Shown here piece after piece: positions 24,273 to 42,150 of a DNA stretch of 64,000 nt. A model generated the notes under the pieces. The model saw only the letters and a list, made by a program, of their open reading frames with translations. It searched no databases and was not told where the DNA came from. Source of the stretch: Mugil cephalus (lineage: Eukaryota; Chordata; Actinopteri; Mugiliformes; Mugilidae); the NCBI RefSeq assembly GCF_022458985.1, contig NC_061783.1, positions 11,562,413-11,626,412 on the forward strand, given 5' to 3'. Numbering within the stretch: position 1 is the first letter of the stretch; each line of letters opens with the position of its first letter. The position numbers and the translations under genes were made by a program.

Positions 24273-26089
24273 CAGGAGTCACCTCCAGATTCACCACTTC
24301 CAATCAACACAGCACCACAAACCACAGTGGGTCACTCAGCACATCCTCCAACTCAGCAGCAGCAGCTTCTCAGACACACTCTCTCCTGTTATAGAGCTCA
24401 ACCTCTGCCATGCACAACCATGCTTCTTACTCAAATGAAAACCACAACGAACCGAGCAGTCACACCACCATCACCCACCCACACACACACACAGTCCAGA
24501 TGTTACTGTCAACCTCCTATTTGATAGTGTGATTAGATCAGGGTCATCACTTTCATTGTTCCCGACAATACCACTGATTTCTAGGCAGCTGAATCCTTCT
24601 GTGACCTGCAAATGATGTGATTTACTGTCTCGGGGATGAAAAGGGTCTGATTGATACGGATAGATACAGCTCACGAACGTGTGTAATCCATTTGTGCTGC
24701 AATCTAAAGTTAATCACGAGATGTTGCATAATGACAAAGGCACATGTCTATCTAAAGACAAAGGATGGGAAGTAGTAAGTAGTAAGTGAGTTTCACATTT
24801 TTAATGTTGTGGTGTATTAAAAAAAATGTTTTAGCACAAGTGTTTTTGTTTTAATAGTTTTTATGTTGCCCTGCAAACCATGTCCGCCTTTGCTATGTTT
24901 AATTACTCATCTGTTGACCCATCCTCCTTTCACACTCGTAGCAGTGGGTTCCTCGATGTCTGTTTTAGGACAGGTTATGTTCACTATACGGTCATGATCT
25001 AAAAATACCTGTAAACACAGAGCGGAGAACTTTTCATGTTAGTCCCAGAAAACTCTTAAACGCCATCTTTACAAACAGCGTGTTTACTGTAGTTATTTCA
25101 CTCTGGGTTACGTTGACAACAAACTACTGCTGATATCAATTACCGCCACTGAATTAGCAATCTGTGACAATGTTTGGAAACACTGAAGTGTCGTAAGATC
25201 CTGTGGCTAATAACAGGAATTGGCCAACACAGAGAACAGTGTGCCCACACCGCGTAAACTGTGTGTGCATAGCTGAGGGTGGTATTGCTCCCTTGCCATT
25301 CGACACAGACCAAATAAGGCATATCTGTCCATCCAGAGGAGTGGTTAGTCCTGTCCCTCCAGATTGCACACAGCTGACACTCTTGACATCCTGCCCCACC
25401 CACCACAAATACACACACACAACCCCCGTTCTGCAGACCTACAACACACACACACTCACACACAGACACATACCCTTCTCAAGCCTTAAGCCTCATATGT
25501 GGGACACTGACTGGATAGAAAAGCTTATAAATGCTTATGACTCAGTGTCGGTGACAGGGTGGTTAAGGCTTTTATCGATCACCTTGTCTTTCTGGCAGAA
25601 TAGTTTAGGCATCGTTAACACACACACACACATACACACATGCAAAGGGTCCCTCACAACCAGTTGAGCCACATTGATGGATTGCATCATTCAGCATACC
25701 AGAGCCCCAGAAACAGGGTGGTTTCTGTTACAAAGTTGTGTTAAAAGTTGTCACACGGTGTTGTCGCTGGGCGTCATTGTGATGTTATAAATACATGGAA
25801 GTGGTTCATTAACTCGCAGACGGTGTGAATAATGCGTCCTTTGGTCGAGACGCCTAAATTTGTCGCATATCAGGTTCTGGTCACCTTTCAAGTCCTGCCA
25901 TACACTGACCCGCAGGTGCTCACTACGCATGCGCCCTTTAAAACTCTTTAAATACCCCAAGTCATCTGCCACAACAAAACATTCCGCTGTCAGCCAATTC
26001 ACGGCTGTGGCCAAGTACTCACAGGCGCGTAGAGGCCCATCCAGACACACGCAAAATATTTACTTTTAAATGCGTAACTTCTCTTAGCA
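24273..26089. other. dclk3 3' flank / spacer to zftraf1
   Basis: The first few hundred bases are presumably the dclk3 3'UTR. There are short CA-rich runs near 24478-24493, 25410-25470 and 25618-25640. I see no coding exons and no AATAAA that I would assign with confidence. Confidence 0.5.
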
Positions 26090-26792
26090 GCCTCGGCCGA
26101 GAACCTGCCCGACTCGTAGCGAATCTGACCCGGAGTCGTAGAGGCTGTGCAGGGTGAAGTCGGGGGAGACGGACAGGAAAAAAACAAAGATGGCTGTGTA
26201 GCCAGAGAGACAAGTCCCGACAGAACTGTCTCTAGCAGCGGCTGTATTCACCGACACGTCCCGTGAGTCCCGTGGGGGGAGTCGGCCGGTACCGGAGCAG
26301 GGAGGCAGCGAGCAGCCGAGCCGGGCCGCCGGTGCTCTTCGTTGTAATCTGCTGTCATAGCGAATAACGGCGTCGAGAGTGCAACAACAGCTGAGAGAGC
26401 CCGAGTTGTTTTTGTTCTGCCTGGGCACAGGGAGAGGACTGCTGTGTTTGTGTCAACGTAGCTAGCCGCATAGTCTGCTAGCACCACTGTAAGTCAACAA
26501 AACTAGTCGACATTTACTGCTCCAGATAGTCATAATTACACTTTGCACATGCTCTCGTTATTACACAACAATTGGCTTGTTAATATCCAAGTTCGTGCGT
26601 GTACAGTGACATTAATATTAAGTTATCCTCCTGACAGCATTAGCCTCTAGCTTTAGCCCTAGCTTTAGCTTTAGCTGTCAGCTGACCGTAGCTGGACAGG
26701 TTGTAAACCAGCCCGGAGCTAACCTGCTAATATTTCGGGCTCAGCCGTGGTCGCGGCAGGTACATCTTAGACATTTCAAGGCAGCCATCGCC
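26090..26792 (+). promoter_or_regulatory. CpG-rich promoter and 5'UTR of zftraf1
   Basis: CpG-dense sequence starts near 26090 and continues into the first coding exon. A possible non-coding exon ends about 26487 at donor ACT|GTAAGT, and a possible acceptor GCGGCAG|GTACATC at 26759 precedes the start codon at 26793. A run of TAGCTTT-like words lies at 26641-26690. No TATA box is evident. Exact transcription starts are unknown. Confidence 0.5.
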
Positions 26793-29700
26793 ATGTCTTC
26801 GCTGGAAGAGAGAGACGTGGGCGTTGCGGCCGCCCCTGGCTCCTCCTCGGCCGGCCTAGGGGTCGGGGCCGTGGGGGCAGCGGTGGATGCTGTGGCCGGG
26901 GTCGCGGCTATGCAGGAGGAGGTTGGGATACGGAGAGAAGGGCCCGAGCCTGACCCGGACGAGCCACCCAAGAAGAGGGTGAAAATACCCGAAGGAGAGT
27001 CAGGAAAGCTGGAGGAGAGACTGTACTCAGTGCTGTGCTGCACCGTGTGCCTAGACTTGCCCAAGGCGTCTGTATACCAGGTAAACGTGGTGTCAATCAC
27101 AAACCTCCCCCATAACCCTAAACTTACTGTCAAACATCAGCAAGCCAGCTGAACCCCGACATAGAGGCTTCCCCATGTGTCCCAACCCCCCCCCCCCAAC
27201 CATCAGTTTCAACCTGTTGAATGTGTTGGCCAGCTCCACTTATTTTTAGTGATACTGGATCCACCACAGGCCCTAACTGTCTATTCTGCAGATTGAGCCA
27301 TGAGGCTGAGATCAGACACAACTAGGCCATGTGGTCAGCTGTGCTGGCTAACTATCCCCAGGAAAGGCCCCAAAGACAAAACAAACAACAACAACAACAA
27401 AAACAAAACCTTACCCCTAAACCCACACACAAGAACAGGAGCCTAGTCTAAATCTTACTCTCCTTTTGCCCTTCAACTCAACAACACCGTCCTTTATGAC
27501 CTCAAACCGCTCTCTTCAATGTCAAGTGAACACGTGAAACATTGTTCACATAGTCTTCGGCGTCAACGTGCCGTGCTGAGCATGTTTAGCATAACGTATG
27601 CTAAACATTCGTTAAACATCTATTAACAGTATAAACATAAATCCACATCCACATATCCCACAGGACCATGATTCATGTGTAAAAGCCCAAACCCCAGATA
27701 TTCCTCCTCAACAAATGTGCTCCTGCAGTTGTAGTTTTTCTTCAAGAAAAAAAAAGAAAGTTTATTGCTCTGTTGTTAACTAGCTTCAGCTAATCCATTT
27801 GTTTTAACTTAGCCAAAATTTAAACCTAAAAAATTCTCACTCTTAGCCAAACGCATCCGCTCACGTTGCAGCCAACTTAAGTGACATTATATAAATAGAA
27901 GCCGTAGCCCTTAAATGCTCTCCGGTTCTTCAAAACATTTTTCCAAAGCATCTGTTTTCATGAGGCCCCAATTAGTAGTCATCAAAGAAGCCCTTGTAAT
28001 GAATTATGATCACATGCTGTGTCATAAGATTTGACGAGAGAAAACATGACCGAGGATGCTAAATGCGAGGAGATACACGCAACGGCAGTTTAGAGAGTTA
28101 AAGCTGGAAACGTTTTTATCGAAAACACGCGGTTGACCGACCTGTTTTTCTACTACAGTGTACCAATGGACACCTGATGTGCGCTGGCTGTTTTATCCAC
28201 CTCCTGGCTGATTCTCGCCTCAAGGAGGAACAGGCCACGTGTCCCAACTGCAGGTAAACCTAATGAATACACTTTGGACAAGACTAGTTCCTGGACATGA
28301 AGAACAAAGTAGCACTGAGATGAAGTCACGAGAGTTAGTTAATGATCATAGTGACGAGGTGGATCTGAACATTATTGTGTCCGTGATATTGTTAATTTAA
28401 ACAGAGATTTCATGTTTGCACTTGTCAAAAAGTATAACTTACCTCTTAATATGGAGGCAACCAACAGAAAAAAAAAACATAAATGCAATAATTGCTGTAT
28501 TTACTCCTTCTCTAATTCTCAAGATCGCTCAAATTTGATCAGGATTAGGTCTGTCGCAATCATAAAAACATTGTTAGACAATTAATTGTAATAGCGATTA
28601 ATGGTTAAATTGTGCGTCTTTTATTTTACTTTATCTGTACTGAACAGCGTCGTGTCTTTGTCTACGTACAGACACCATGTTAGAAATTATGTGCTTCAAG
28701 GTAAACAGTTGATGGCAGTAATTCTCCACTCAGCTGCTGTTAAAGTCTAGCAGAAGAAGCAGCGAGATGATGTCATTAACTGAGCGGCAGTCAGATCTCA
28801 AATAAGTCTCTTAGGTTCATCCAGCTGTTTATACGCAGGTGAATTAAAACAATTTTTGTTGCCAAATAGTCGTGTTAGTGTTTATAATTGTGACCAGTTA
28901 ATAAGCAGCAATAGTGATAGGACTAATAGTCATATATTCACGCTTGCATATTTCATTATTCTTGTCAAAGTGTTTATATTAGTATTTGTATTTCAACCAT
29001 TTTCTTGATTTTGTTGAACTATCAACAAACAAAACAAGCACAACTTTTTCTATTAAGCAGACAGTCACTCATGGCTCTGCATCGTTCAGGAACATGTATG
29101 AACACATCGTACATACCATAAATATTAAATACACCACTGCACCGGGGCATAATTTGTTGTTTTCTGTGTCTGTGTAGGTGTGAGATCAGCAAGAACCTGT
29201 GCTGCAGGAACCTGGCGGTGGAGAAGGCTGTCAGTGAGCTGCCGACAGAATGTACCTTCTGCCTAAAACAGTTCCCCCGCTCCAGCTTAGAGAGACACCA
29301 GAAAGAGGAGTGCCAAGACAGGTACACATCACACACGCCACCGTCTACCGGACGTGTTCTCTGCTTTGCAAATTATAATGTATAATAACAATATATTTTT
29401 GATAATATAGAACTTAAATCAATTTAAATCAGCTCCACCTTTGCCGATGAACACATCAGTGGTTGATTTAATGATTTCATCCGTCTAAACGGGTGAATAG
29501 TTCAGCGACAAATCAACTTTGCGCTTTGACATCGGTCTAAACTTTGATTGTAAGCTCATCCTTCACGCAGATCAAACAAAAGCCTCAATAAAATAAAATC
29601 CGGGACAACAAAATAGGATTTTAGTGTGAAAGGGGCTTTATTGAAAGAAAGTGAGAGAAGATTCATCCAAATAGACTTAGCACACTGAAAAAAAAAAAAA

Positions 29701-31534
29701 AACATACTACTTGTGTGCGCTGGCAGAGTCACACAGAGTAAAATTGGGGAAGATGGACGAGCGCAGAAACTCCTAACGTGATTACAGGCTGTACATCTCT
29801 CGTGTGCGATGCTCAGGCCTTGCGCGAAATCCCATGGGGGTTGTTGCCATCGCAACAGGTGACCCCCCGCTCAGGACAGCAAGCGCCTGTGCCGGCGTTG
29901 CTACGACAACGGCCATGGCACTCACCAGGTGTTTCTGGTCAGGTCAGACGGAAAGTGACGCTCGTGTGTGGAGACGTTCGGGTCGGAGTGAACTCGGGGT
30001 TTTTATTCGCTCTGATTACAGCCGGTGATTACGGGTGTTATTGTTGTTGTCGATCTTACTGAAATGTTTGAGTAAGACAAAACTTTTCAAAAGGGTGAAT
30101 TATATATATATATATGTAGAGCCGTGCTTCGCTGCAGAGACTAACTGGTACCTTACATATTGATAATACCTCTCTATGACAGTGAGAAAGTAACAGGTAT
30201 TCATTGAAAAGCTCCTCTGTCCAGGATGTAACTGATATGAACCCATGTCTTTTTTTTTTCCTTGAGGTTAGCTCTAAGGGAACACTTATAATTAGCATTG
30301 CATTAATCATCCTCAGTTAACAACCTGGGCTAATTAGTACCTTTGATATTATCGCCTTCCACGCACCACAAGTATCACGCATTCATCACAAAGCCCCTCT
30401 GTACAGATCTAATTTATACGAAGGCTTCCTCCGCCTTTAACTCCCTCATGTCGTTATGTTTCCAGGGTGACGCAGTGTAAGTACAAGAGGATCGGCTGCC
30501 CCTGGCAAGGTCCGTTTCATGAGCTGCCAGCACACGAGAGCGAGTGCTCTCATCCGACCAAGACTGGTACGGAGCTGATGGGGATTCTGGGAGAGATGGA
30601 CCAGAGCCACCGCAGAGACATGCAGCTCTACAACAGCATCTTCAGTCTGCTCTGCTACGAGAAGATCGGCTTTACAGGTTCATTCACGCCTCGGTCTTAA
30701 TCTCACTGTTTTCTTAGAGAGAAAGAGAAGCCGCTTTCCCTCATTCTTATTAGCCCTCCTCTTGTGCGTTCATCCAGAGGTGCAGTTCAGGCCGTACCGC
30801 ACGGACGACTTCATCACCCGCCTCTACTACGAAACACCGCGATTCACTGTCCTCAACCAGACGTGGGTGCTGAAGGCCCGCGTGAACGACTCCGAGCGCA
30901 ACCCCAACCTCTCCTGCAAGCGCACCCTCTCCTTCCAGCTCATCCTCAAGAGCAAGGTACGCTCACAGCTTCTCCTACAGCCCGTGTTTATTTTTAAGTT
31001 GCTGTTGTGTCTGCCGTGATTTTCAGGGCGTGGGATGAGTCACCGCTCGTCACCAGATCCGGAAAAGTTTGGGGAGGCTTTCGAGCCGAGCTGAACGAGA
31101 GGAACAGATTAATGCGGCGGTGTCTTAAAAAAAGTTCAGCTGGACATTTTCGGGTTTAAACGACTTTAAAACGCCGTTTAAGCGTCCAGACAAATCCTAA
31201 TAAAAACGCAGCAACATCTAAAATAACCAGTAACATTAAGGTCAGAGGTGTTTGTAATGTAGCCCTGTTCGGTTCGGGCTCTATATATTCAGGCGGATGT
31301 GTTTCCGTGTGTGTTGCGCAGGTGAACTCTGCCCTCGAGTGCTCCTTCCTGCTGCTGAAGGGGCCGTACGACGACGTGCGGATCAAGCCCGTCATCCACC
31401 ACCACTCCTTCAGCAACGACACCAACGAGACCGACTACGTCCCCCTGCCCATCTCCGACTCGGTGGAGTGCAACAAACTGCTGGCGGCCAAAAACATCAA
31501 CCTGCGCCTGTTCATCTTCCAAGTCCAAAAATAA
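26793..31534 (+). CDS. zftraf1: Zinc finger TRAF-type containing 1 (cysteine and histidine-rich protein 1)
   Basis: Also known as CYHR1. Exons 26793-27080, 28159-28253, 29178-29321, 30466-30677, 30778-30956 and 31322-31534 join in frame to 376 residues. After an Ala/Gly-rich N-terminus and a basic PPKKRVK (possible nuclear signal), residues about 75-130 form a C3HC4 RING ([20 protein letters not shown]). Next come TRAF-type zinc-finger Cys/His pairs ([34 protein letters not shown]) and a highly conserved C-terminal domain ([55 protein letters not shown]). The fold resembles SIAH/TRAF proteins, so an E3-ligase or adaptor role is plausible but unproven. The start ATG is in good context (GCCATGTC) and opens the only long in-frame exon joined to the RING. 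The human orthologue is at 8q24. Confidence 0.96.
27186..27197 (+). repeat. C12 homopolymer
   Basis: Twelve consecutive C in zftraf1 intron 1. Length may be unreliable in the assembly. Confidence 0.85.
29843..29910. promoter_or_regulatory. Pair of RFX/X-box-like palindromes in zftraf1 intron 3
   Basis: GTTGCCATCGCAAC at 29843-29856 and GTTGCTACGACAAC at 29897-29910 are both near-palindromes of the X-box form (two half-sites around a 2-base centre), start to start 54 bases apart. The surrounding 29750-30050 is richer in CpG than the rest of the intron. This suggests an intronic regulatory element; no transcript evidence is available. Confidence 0.35.
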
Positions 31535-31739
31535 GGCGAGCGGGAGAAGAAGAGGAGGAGGAGGAGGAGGAGGAGGAAGAAGGAAGAAGATGGAAGATGG
31601 AAAGGACGAGCGGGGTGATGGAAGGCGAGGGTCAGAGAGAGGGTGTGATGATTAAAGAGAGACGCCACTGAACCATTGATACCTCTTAACACCTACACAC
31701 ACCCAAATACACACAAGCACACACTTCACGCAGGGTTTC

Positions 31740-31741
<2 letters not shown>

Positions 31742-31782
<41 letters not shown>
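31742..31782 (+). repeat. (CA)n microsatellite in the zftraf1 3'UTR
   Basis: About 20 CA units without interruption. Confidence 0.95.
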
Positions 31783-31783
<1 letters not shown>

Positions 31784-32020
31784 ACTAATTACACTTACCT
31801 CCTTTTACAAGATAGTGAGACCCCTTGCTCGGGAAAGCTGTGAGTTGCTATGGAGATGGGTGGGCATTGATATGGGACGGAGGGTCGGGGGTGAACGCTG
31901 CAGAGGCACGGATGTGGTGGTGGGTTGGGGGGGGAAGGGGGGTGGTTGGCGTGTACCTGTGGTTTGTGACCGACGTTTCATCTCTGACACACACGCACCA
32001 ACCAAAGCAGGGACCGCCGG

Positions 32021-32048
<28 letters not shown>
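32021..32048 (+). repeat. (GT)14 microsatellite
   Basis: Uninterrupted GT repeat about 240 bases after the (CA)n tract at 31742-31782. On one RNA strand the two tracts are complementary and could pair. Confidence 0.95.
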
Positions 32049-32051
<3 letters not shown>

Positions 32052-32917
32052 TAAGAGAGAGTGGACGGACTTTCTTGTCCCAAAGACGTGATAATGTGAA
32101 ACTAGAGCGACCGACTCTACTGAGCTGTTCTTTGTCCGTGTGAATGGAGGCGGAGAGAGCGTGAGCGCGTGTCTGCCCCCCTCCCTCTACACGCTTGGTG
32201 CCCGAGAATTGGCAGAAGAGCGACGGCATCTCACCTTAACCCCCCCCCCCGCACCCTCACCCCCCCGCTACCCCTCACTTTTTAATCAAGAGGAGAGACG
32301 GCCTGGCTGCATGCTTTTTTTTTATTTCTTCGACCTATTCCTCCAGCTGTGGTTATAGCTAACCTTCAACACTAACACCGTTTTTATTTCTCTTAACCCT
32401 GAATATTTAAGTACCTGTGAACTACTTTTTCTTTTCTTTTTTTTCTTCCCTTCCTCCCTTTCGCCGAGTTTTTATAGCGCGTGAACGGCTGCCTGCGTAT
32501 GTGTGCGTGAACAGAGACACGTTTGCGAACGGAAGAACAATCGTCGAAAGGACGAGGCGAGCGGGGCCCAGACCTCCAGCGAGTGAACCCGCACCCACCG
32601 TCAGTTGCTTTCTGGTAATTTGATTACTTTTAAGACTGTAAAGTGGATCTTGTATTCTTGGATATAATGTTTGTAGTTTTAACACATTCATTTGATTAGT
32701 TTTAGCTCATTTTATAATGACATTTTAAAGAAAAAAAATACTTTTTGCTTTGATAAAAAGGCATGTTTTAAATTAGTTTTTTGACTTCAAATTAATCAAA
32801 CCAAGTCAAACGCATCTCCGAATATCAGTATTTATTTATTATTTTTTTTTTCTTGAATCAAATTACCACAAACTAATTGATGGGGTGATGCAGCATCATA
32901 ATACTGCTTGTCTTCAC

Positions 32918-32923
32918 AATAAA
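32918..32923 (+). promoter_or_regulatory. Candidate zftraf1 poly(A) signal
   Basis: AATAAA followed by GTCAGAG, about 1.4 kb after the zftraf1 stop codon. ATTAAA at 33220 is the alternative. Confidence 0.5.
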
Positions 32924-33257
32924 GTCAGAGTCGTCCTCTCGGAGATCAGCCCCCCCCTCCCTTTACGAGGACTCTTGATGGTGATGGATGGCAGGGGGTT
33001 GCAATGAGGGGGTTTCATCTTACAAAAAAAAAATAAAAAATAAAAATTGTGTTAGAATTACTTGAATGAAAACGAGAAGATGTTACTTAAGTAGATTCTA
33101 CTGTAAAGCAGATAGATCTCTCTCCTCCTGACCTCTACTTCCTGTATTTCTGTGTTTTAATGCTTTGTCTCTATGCCGGTGGACTCACTCATCTCACTAT
33201 GGCTGTACATGTGCCTTTTATTAAAGTTCATGGAACCTGCGCGGCTGCTCCTGTGTG

Positions 33258-33262
33258 CGCGC

Positions 33263-33293
<31 letters not shown>

Positions 33294-33304
33294 CGTGCGT
33301 GTGT
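33258..33304 (+). repeat. (GT)n microsatellite with GTGC units
   Basis: An alternating purine-pyrimidine run of about 47 bases ending in GTGCGTGCGTGTG, of the type able to form Z-DNA. Confidence 0.9.
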
Positions 33305-34440
33305 TTCTGAACGAACAGAAGGGCCAGAAATAGGCTCCAGATTGTGAACGTCTGGATAAATTATGCATTCTGCCCCGTTATGAAATCTAAATTTAATTTT
33401 AAGGCCCGGTGTGGATGATGGATATGTTTCATTGAATTCTAGAGAGAGGAGGGGAGGGGAGAGGGGGGGATATGAATCGCATACTAAAATGAATTACCTG
33501 AAGTCTGAACACTGTCACGTTGGCTGTTATTGCTTGCTTGAGCGTGAAAAGTGGGAACATATCACAGCAGAGTAAAATGTCAGCTGCCTGGAGAATGAAA
33601 GGGGAGAGCATTTAGTGGGGTGCTGGTCTGTTTTTGTGAGTGGATAATTTGATATGTTGCAGCGTTATAAGCGCACTTATAAACACAAGGGATGAAGGCT
33701 GAGTTCCAATTTAGCTGATTCGGCGTCGGAGAGTGAATGTTGCGTCTGTTTTCTCACGTACAGGGCAATTCATCACCAAGGAAAAAAGCCTAATGATTCA
33801 TTAACATTATCAACAAATTATTATTATTATTATTAATGAATAGGTTGAGATTTAATCTGCAATCTGTGTTTAATTCTTTTAACCACATTTTAAACAGATT
33901 TAAAATGTCTAAATTCGTCTTCTATGACAATGAATTATAAATTTGTGGGCACTAATTTACAGATCAGTGACTGATGACATATTTGTACAAATACTCTTTG
34001 TGCTTCAGTAACAAAATCAATTGTTATCCGCAGTGCTAGTTAGAAAAAAAATAATAAAAATGCAGAGTGGTGTAATGAGGGTGTCTGTGCAGGAGGGGGC
34101 GCTAAAGTCTAACAGCAGAAATTCTCCATTGGTTTAACTGGAAATATTCTCTCTTTGCATAATTTGCATCAGAATGCATTTGCTTCTTTATAAAACAGCT
34201 GTAGTTTATCGTCAAATATCTGCAAGAAACGAATATACCTTAAGATAAATGCTGATGATTATCAATTCAAACCTTGTTATAGATAGATTAGATACTAATG
34301 GAGGAAATGAGGCTATGCTCTCACAGTTTCCTTTATATCTTCTAGTCGCTCTAGGTTGTCTGTAGGTGAAAACAACAGATGTTCTCATACTCAATTTCCT
34401 GATGTATGTTTCTCATCACGGCTCCATCAACTGCCATTAG

Positions 34441-34478
<38 letters not shown>
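34441..34478 (+). repeat. (CAT)n trinucleotide microsatellite
   Basis: About 12 CAT units. On the minus strand it reads ATG/GAT and gives a spurious poly-Asp frame. It lies close to the end of the arpp21 transcript. Confidence 0.95.
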
Positions 34479-34544
34479 GTATGCGGAGGAAACGAGGAGC
34501 CAGGATGAAAAAGAAATGCGACCTCATAAGTCCAGCCGTAGCAC

Positions 34545-34550
34545 TTTATT
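34545..34550 (-). promoter_or_regulatory. Candidate arpp21 poly(A) signal
   Basis: TTTATT on the plus strand is AATAAA on the arpp21 strand, about 310 bases beyond the stop codon. Other AT-rich candidates lie further on. Confidence 0.4.
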
Positions 34551-34862
34551 CTCTTCACACAGTGCATTTCCTTAAAACACAATATATAATTTAATATCAA
34601 TATAAAACTCCATTTGTGTATATAAATTATGCATTCAATACAGCAGCTCTGATATATACTATTAAGCTTTGGTACAGGGGTACATTTATCTTTGTGAGTC
34701 GGGGTACGTTGTGTGAACAGCATATCCGGGGGGCTTCATAAGGAGGGTGTGTAGGTGAGGGAGGGGGTTGGTGGTGGGGGGGTTGGGGTCCGTGAAAAAA
34801 GGGTGTTTGTGTCTTGTGTGTGCATTTGAGTTCACGCAGAAACCAAAAGAAACATCACGGCA

Positions 34863-39857
<4,995 letters not shown>

Positions 39858-41389
39858 TCTTCTGAAAAAAACAAACTCCCTTCATTTGCCCTGCTTTGGA
39901 AAGACATCCTTTTCCTGCATATGCATGAGTCGTCCCTTACCTTTCCTTTCTGGAGTTGTTTAGTGGAGAGGCTCACAGGTGAATGATGAGGTCATATATC
40001 CCATGTTCCCACAGGGCAGCCAGAAATGCAATTACCGTCTCCGCCTCTGCTCGCCTCCTCTGCTGTTCTTCTCCCTGCTGGCCCTTCACTGGTCACTAGA
40101 AAATAGCCTGAAGAGATCGAAAAAAGAAAAAAAACACAGGAGAGTGCTCAGTGGTTGTTGTACAACGGAAACGCCACCACGCCGTCTCGCGTACGCGCTC
40201 GCGTCGAACAGCTGCCGGAGAATAAAAGCGGAGCGGCTGGAAATGACATGGAGTAGCCTGAGCTTGCGTGTCTGCGTATGTTGACCTCCGTCTGAGCTTC
40301 CAAAACACTCCCCTGGCATGACAGTTAATTGGAGCTTTACAGTAGTAGGTGCGTTACCGTAAGCGTGTCTGTGCATGCGTGACGGTAACATATAGGCCTG
40401 TGCCTGGACGCGGCATTTGCTTGTGTATTTACATGCGCGCGGTGTTTGTTTGAGTGTGTCCTCGAGCTTTTCTTAGAAACAGCAGCTGCGGGGAGTATCA
40501 CCCGATCCGGCGGGCGCCGATATTCCCAGAATGCCGCGCCGAGCCTCTGATCCCGGCGGTGAGAATATTGCCGAGACCGAAGAGGCAGACGCACGAGAGG
40601 AAGTGGCATTCCACCATCTTTTCTTAGGGGCCAAGTGCGTTCAGTGGGGACGCATTCTGTTGTAACACACAGCTCCAGGGGACGCTTAGTCCTGCAACAC
40701 CTGGGACGGAATAACGAGCTCAGAGGATGCCGAGTCCCTCAACATGGTTATTTAACACCCGACTGGAGATAACGGCATTTAAAAAAATAAATAAATAAAA
40801 GACTTGTCAAATGGATGTGATACCAAAGTGTTGTTTACTTCCCATATGGCTTCAATAAAACACTGCACACGACAGCTGTGATTTCATCCATTAAAAATAT
40901 TCTTAGTACGCTACAGAGGAGTCTGTAATTGTGGTAGTGGGATCGTCTTTGGAAACCATTCGTGCTGCGTTATTACATTAATAAAGGAAGGGGGATTATG
41001 CTGCTCTATAGATGTTGGCGTGACAAGAAGCTCTGTAATAGGCAGAAATGTTTTTATTGACACATACAAGTGGTTGTAATGATTATTTTACCACACGTAC
41101 TGAAAAGACCACTTCACAGAGAAATAAGCCTTTGTTACGCAACAAATCCTTGAACTCAGGGATTATGAAGGGACTCTCCCTGAACTGAAGACATGTCATC
41201 CGCCTTCTATTAGAAACGTATGCAAACGGTCGATAGGGAAGAAAAATTGGCAACTTCTCTCCAGTCATTTCAAGCAAAAATGATTCATCTCGCTGTGGAT
41301 TCTCAAATGTGAGGTTTGCTTGTTTTCTTTGTCTCAGCTGCTAATTTTCTATAGACGCCGCGCCGAGGAACGAAATGATAAATTAACCA

Positions 41390-42150
41390 CTAATGAGAGC
41401 GACGATCTCTCGCGGCCGCGCTGTTTCTCACAGCTGAAGCGCTACGGTTGACACGACGCGGCACAAGATCTGTACGGTGTGGTCTTGGTGTGGTGGTCTA
41501 CCACAGCCTGAGGAAGAGGAAGCGCTTCAGAGGCACAATAAACGTTCAAAAGGACATAATAACTTGGGAGGTTCCCTAATGCGCCGTTGACGAGTTCTTG
41601 CTGAGCTGTCGTTCAGCCAACCAGATCAGATAGGAGATCTCTGCACTGTGGTTGACCCTGACCTCAGACCTCACAGAGGGGAGGACCAGGGGAAAAAAAA
41701 CCCAACAACACACCTCTTTTATTATCACAATAAAGAAAAATGGGGGTAAAAATGAGGAAGCGATACCCGTGAATCTGAGAGGAGAGAAGAGGAAACGGAG
41801 GATATGGAGCAGGTGCTCCACAAGGAAAACAAGACGAATGGGGCCGAGGGAGGCAGGGGATGAAGAGAGATGAGGAAGCAGTCTGTGGGGACTTTAAAGG
41901 TGAAGAGGGGTGAAGGAAGGCGGCGGAGGAAGAGGAAAGTGAGGAATTAGTGGCGGAGAGGCTCGCGGTGCAGCACCGTCTCCAGGCTTTTCAGCCGCCG
42001 GCCGCGAGAAAAGGGATTTGAGCGGCGCTACCAGTTTTTTGAGCTGAGCGCTGCAGAAGTGGCCGGCCGCCCGGGGAGAAGGTGTGACACGATCATTAGC
42101 GTGTGACGGATGGCGACGGGAGGCAGGGAGCGCCAGTACCCGCTACATCA
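41390..42150. promoter_or_regulatory. CpG-dense segment, possible alternative arpp21 promoter
   Basis: Contains clusters such as CTCTCGCGGCCGCGCTG, CCGCCGGCCGCGAG and GGCCGGCCGCCCGG against otherwise AT-rich intron. Mammalian ARPP21 uses several promoters for short and long isoforms, so an alternative 5' exon here is reasonable but unproven. Confidence 0.35.

Larger units (their letters stand above)
31535..33240 (+). other. zftraf1 3'UTR and downstream repeats
   Basis: Directly after the stop codon lies a (GGA)n purine tract (about 31550-31580). A (CA)n run at 31742-31782, a (GT)14 at 32021-32048 and C/T-rich DNA follow. Poly(A) hexamers AATAAA at 32918-32923 and ATTAAA at 33220-33225 are the best 3' end candidates, implying a 3'UTR of about 1.4-1.7 kb. 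No coding exon is seen. Confidence 0.6.
33241..34540. other. Spacer between zftraf1 and arpp21 3' ends
   Basis: Convergent genes meet here. A (GT)n/(GC)n microsatellite lies at 33258-33304 and an (ATC)n repeat at 34441-34478. No other feature can be supported. Confidence 0.55.

Noticed and set aside
26248-27133. Several long minus-strand frames opposite the zftraf1 5' region
   Set aside because: They are shadows of GC-rich promoter and coding sequence in which stop codons are rare; the plus-strand frame joins to a full RING protein.
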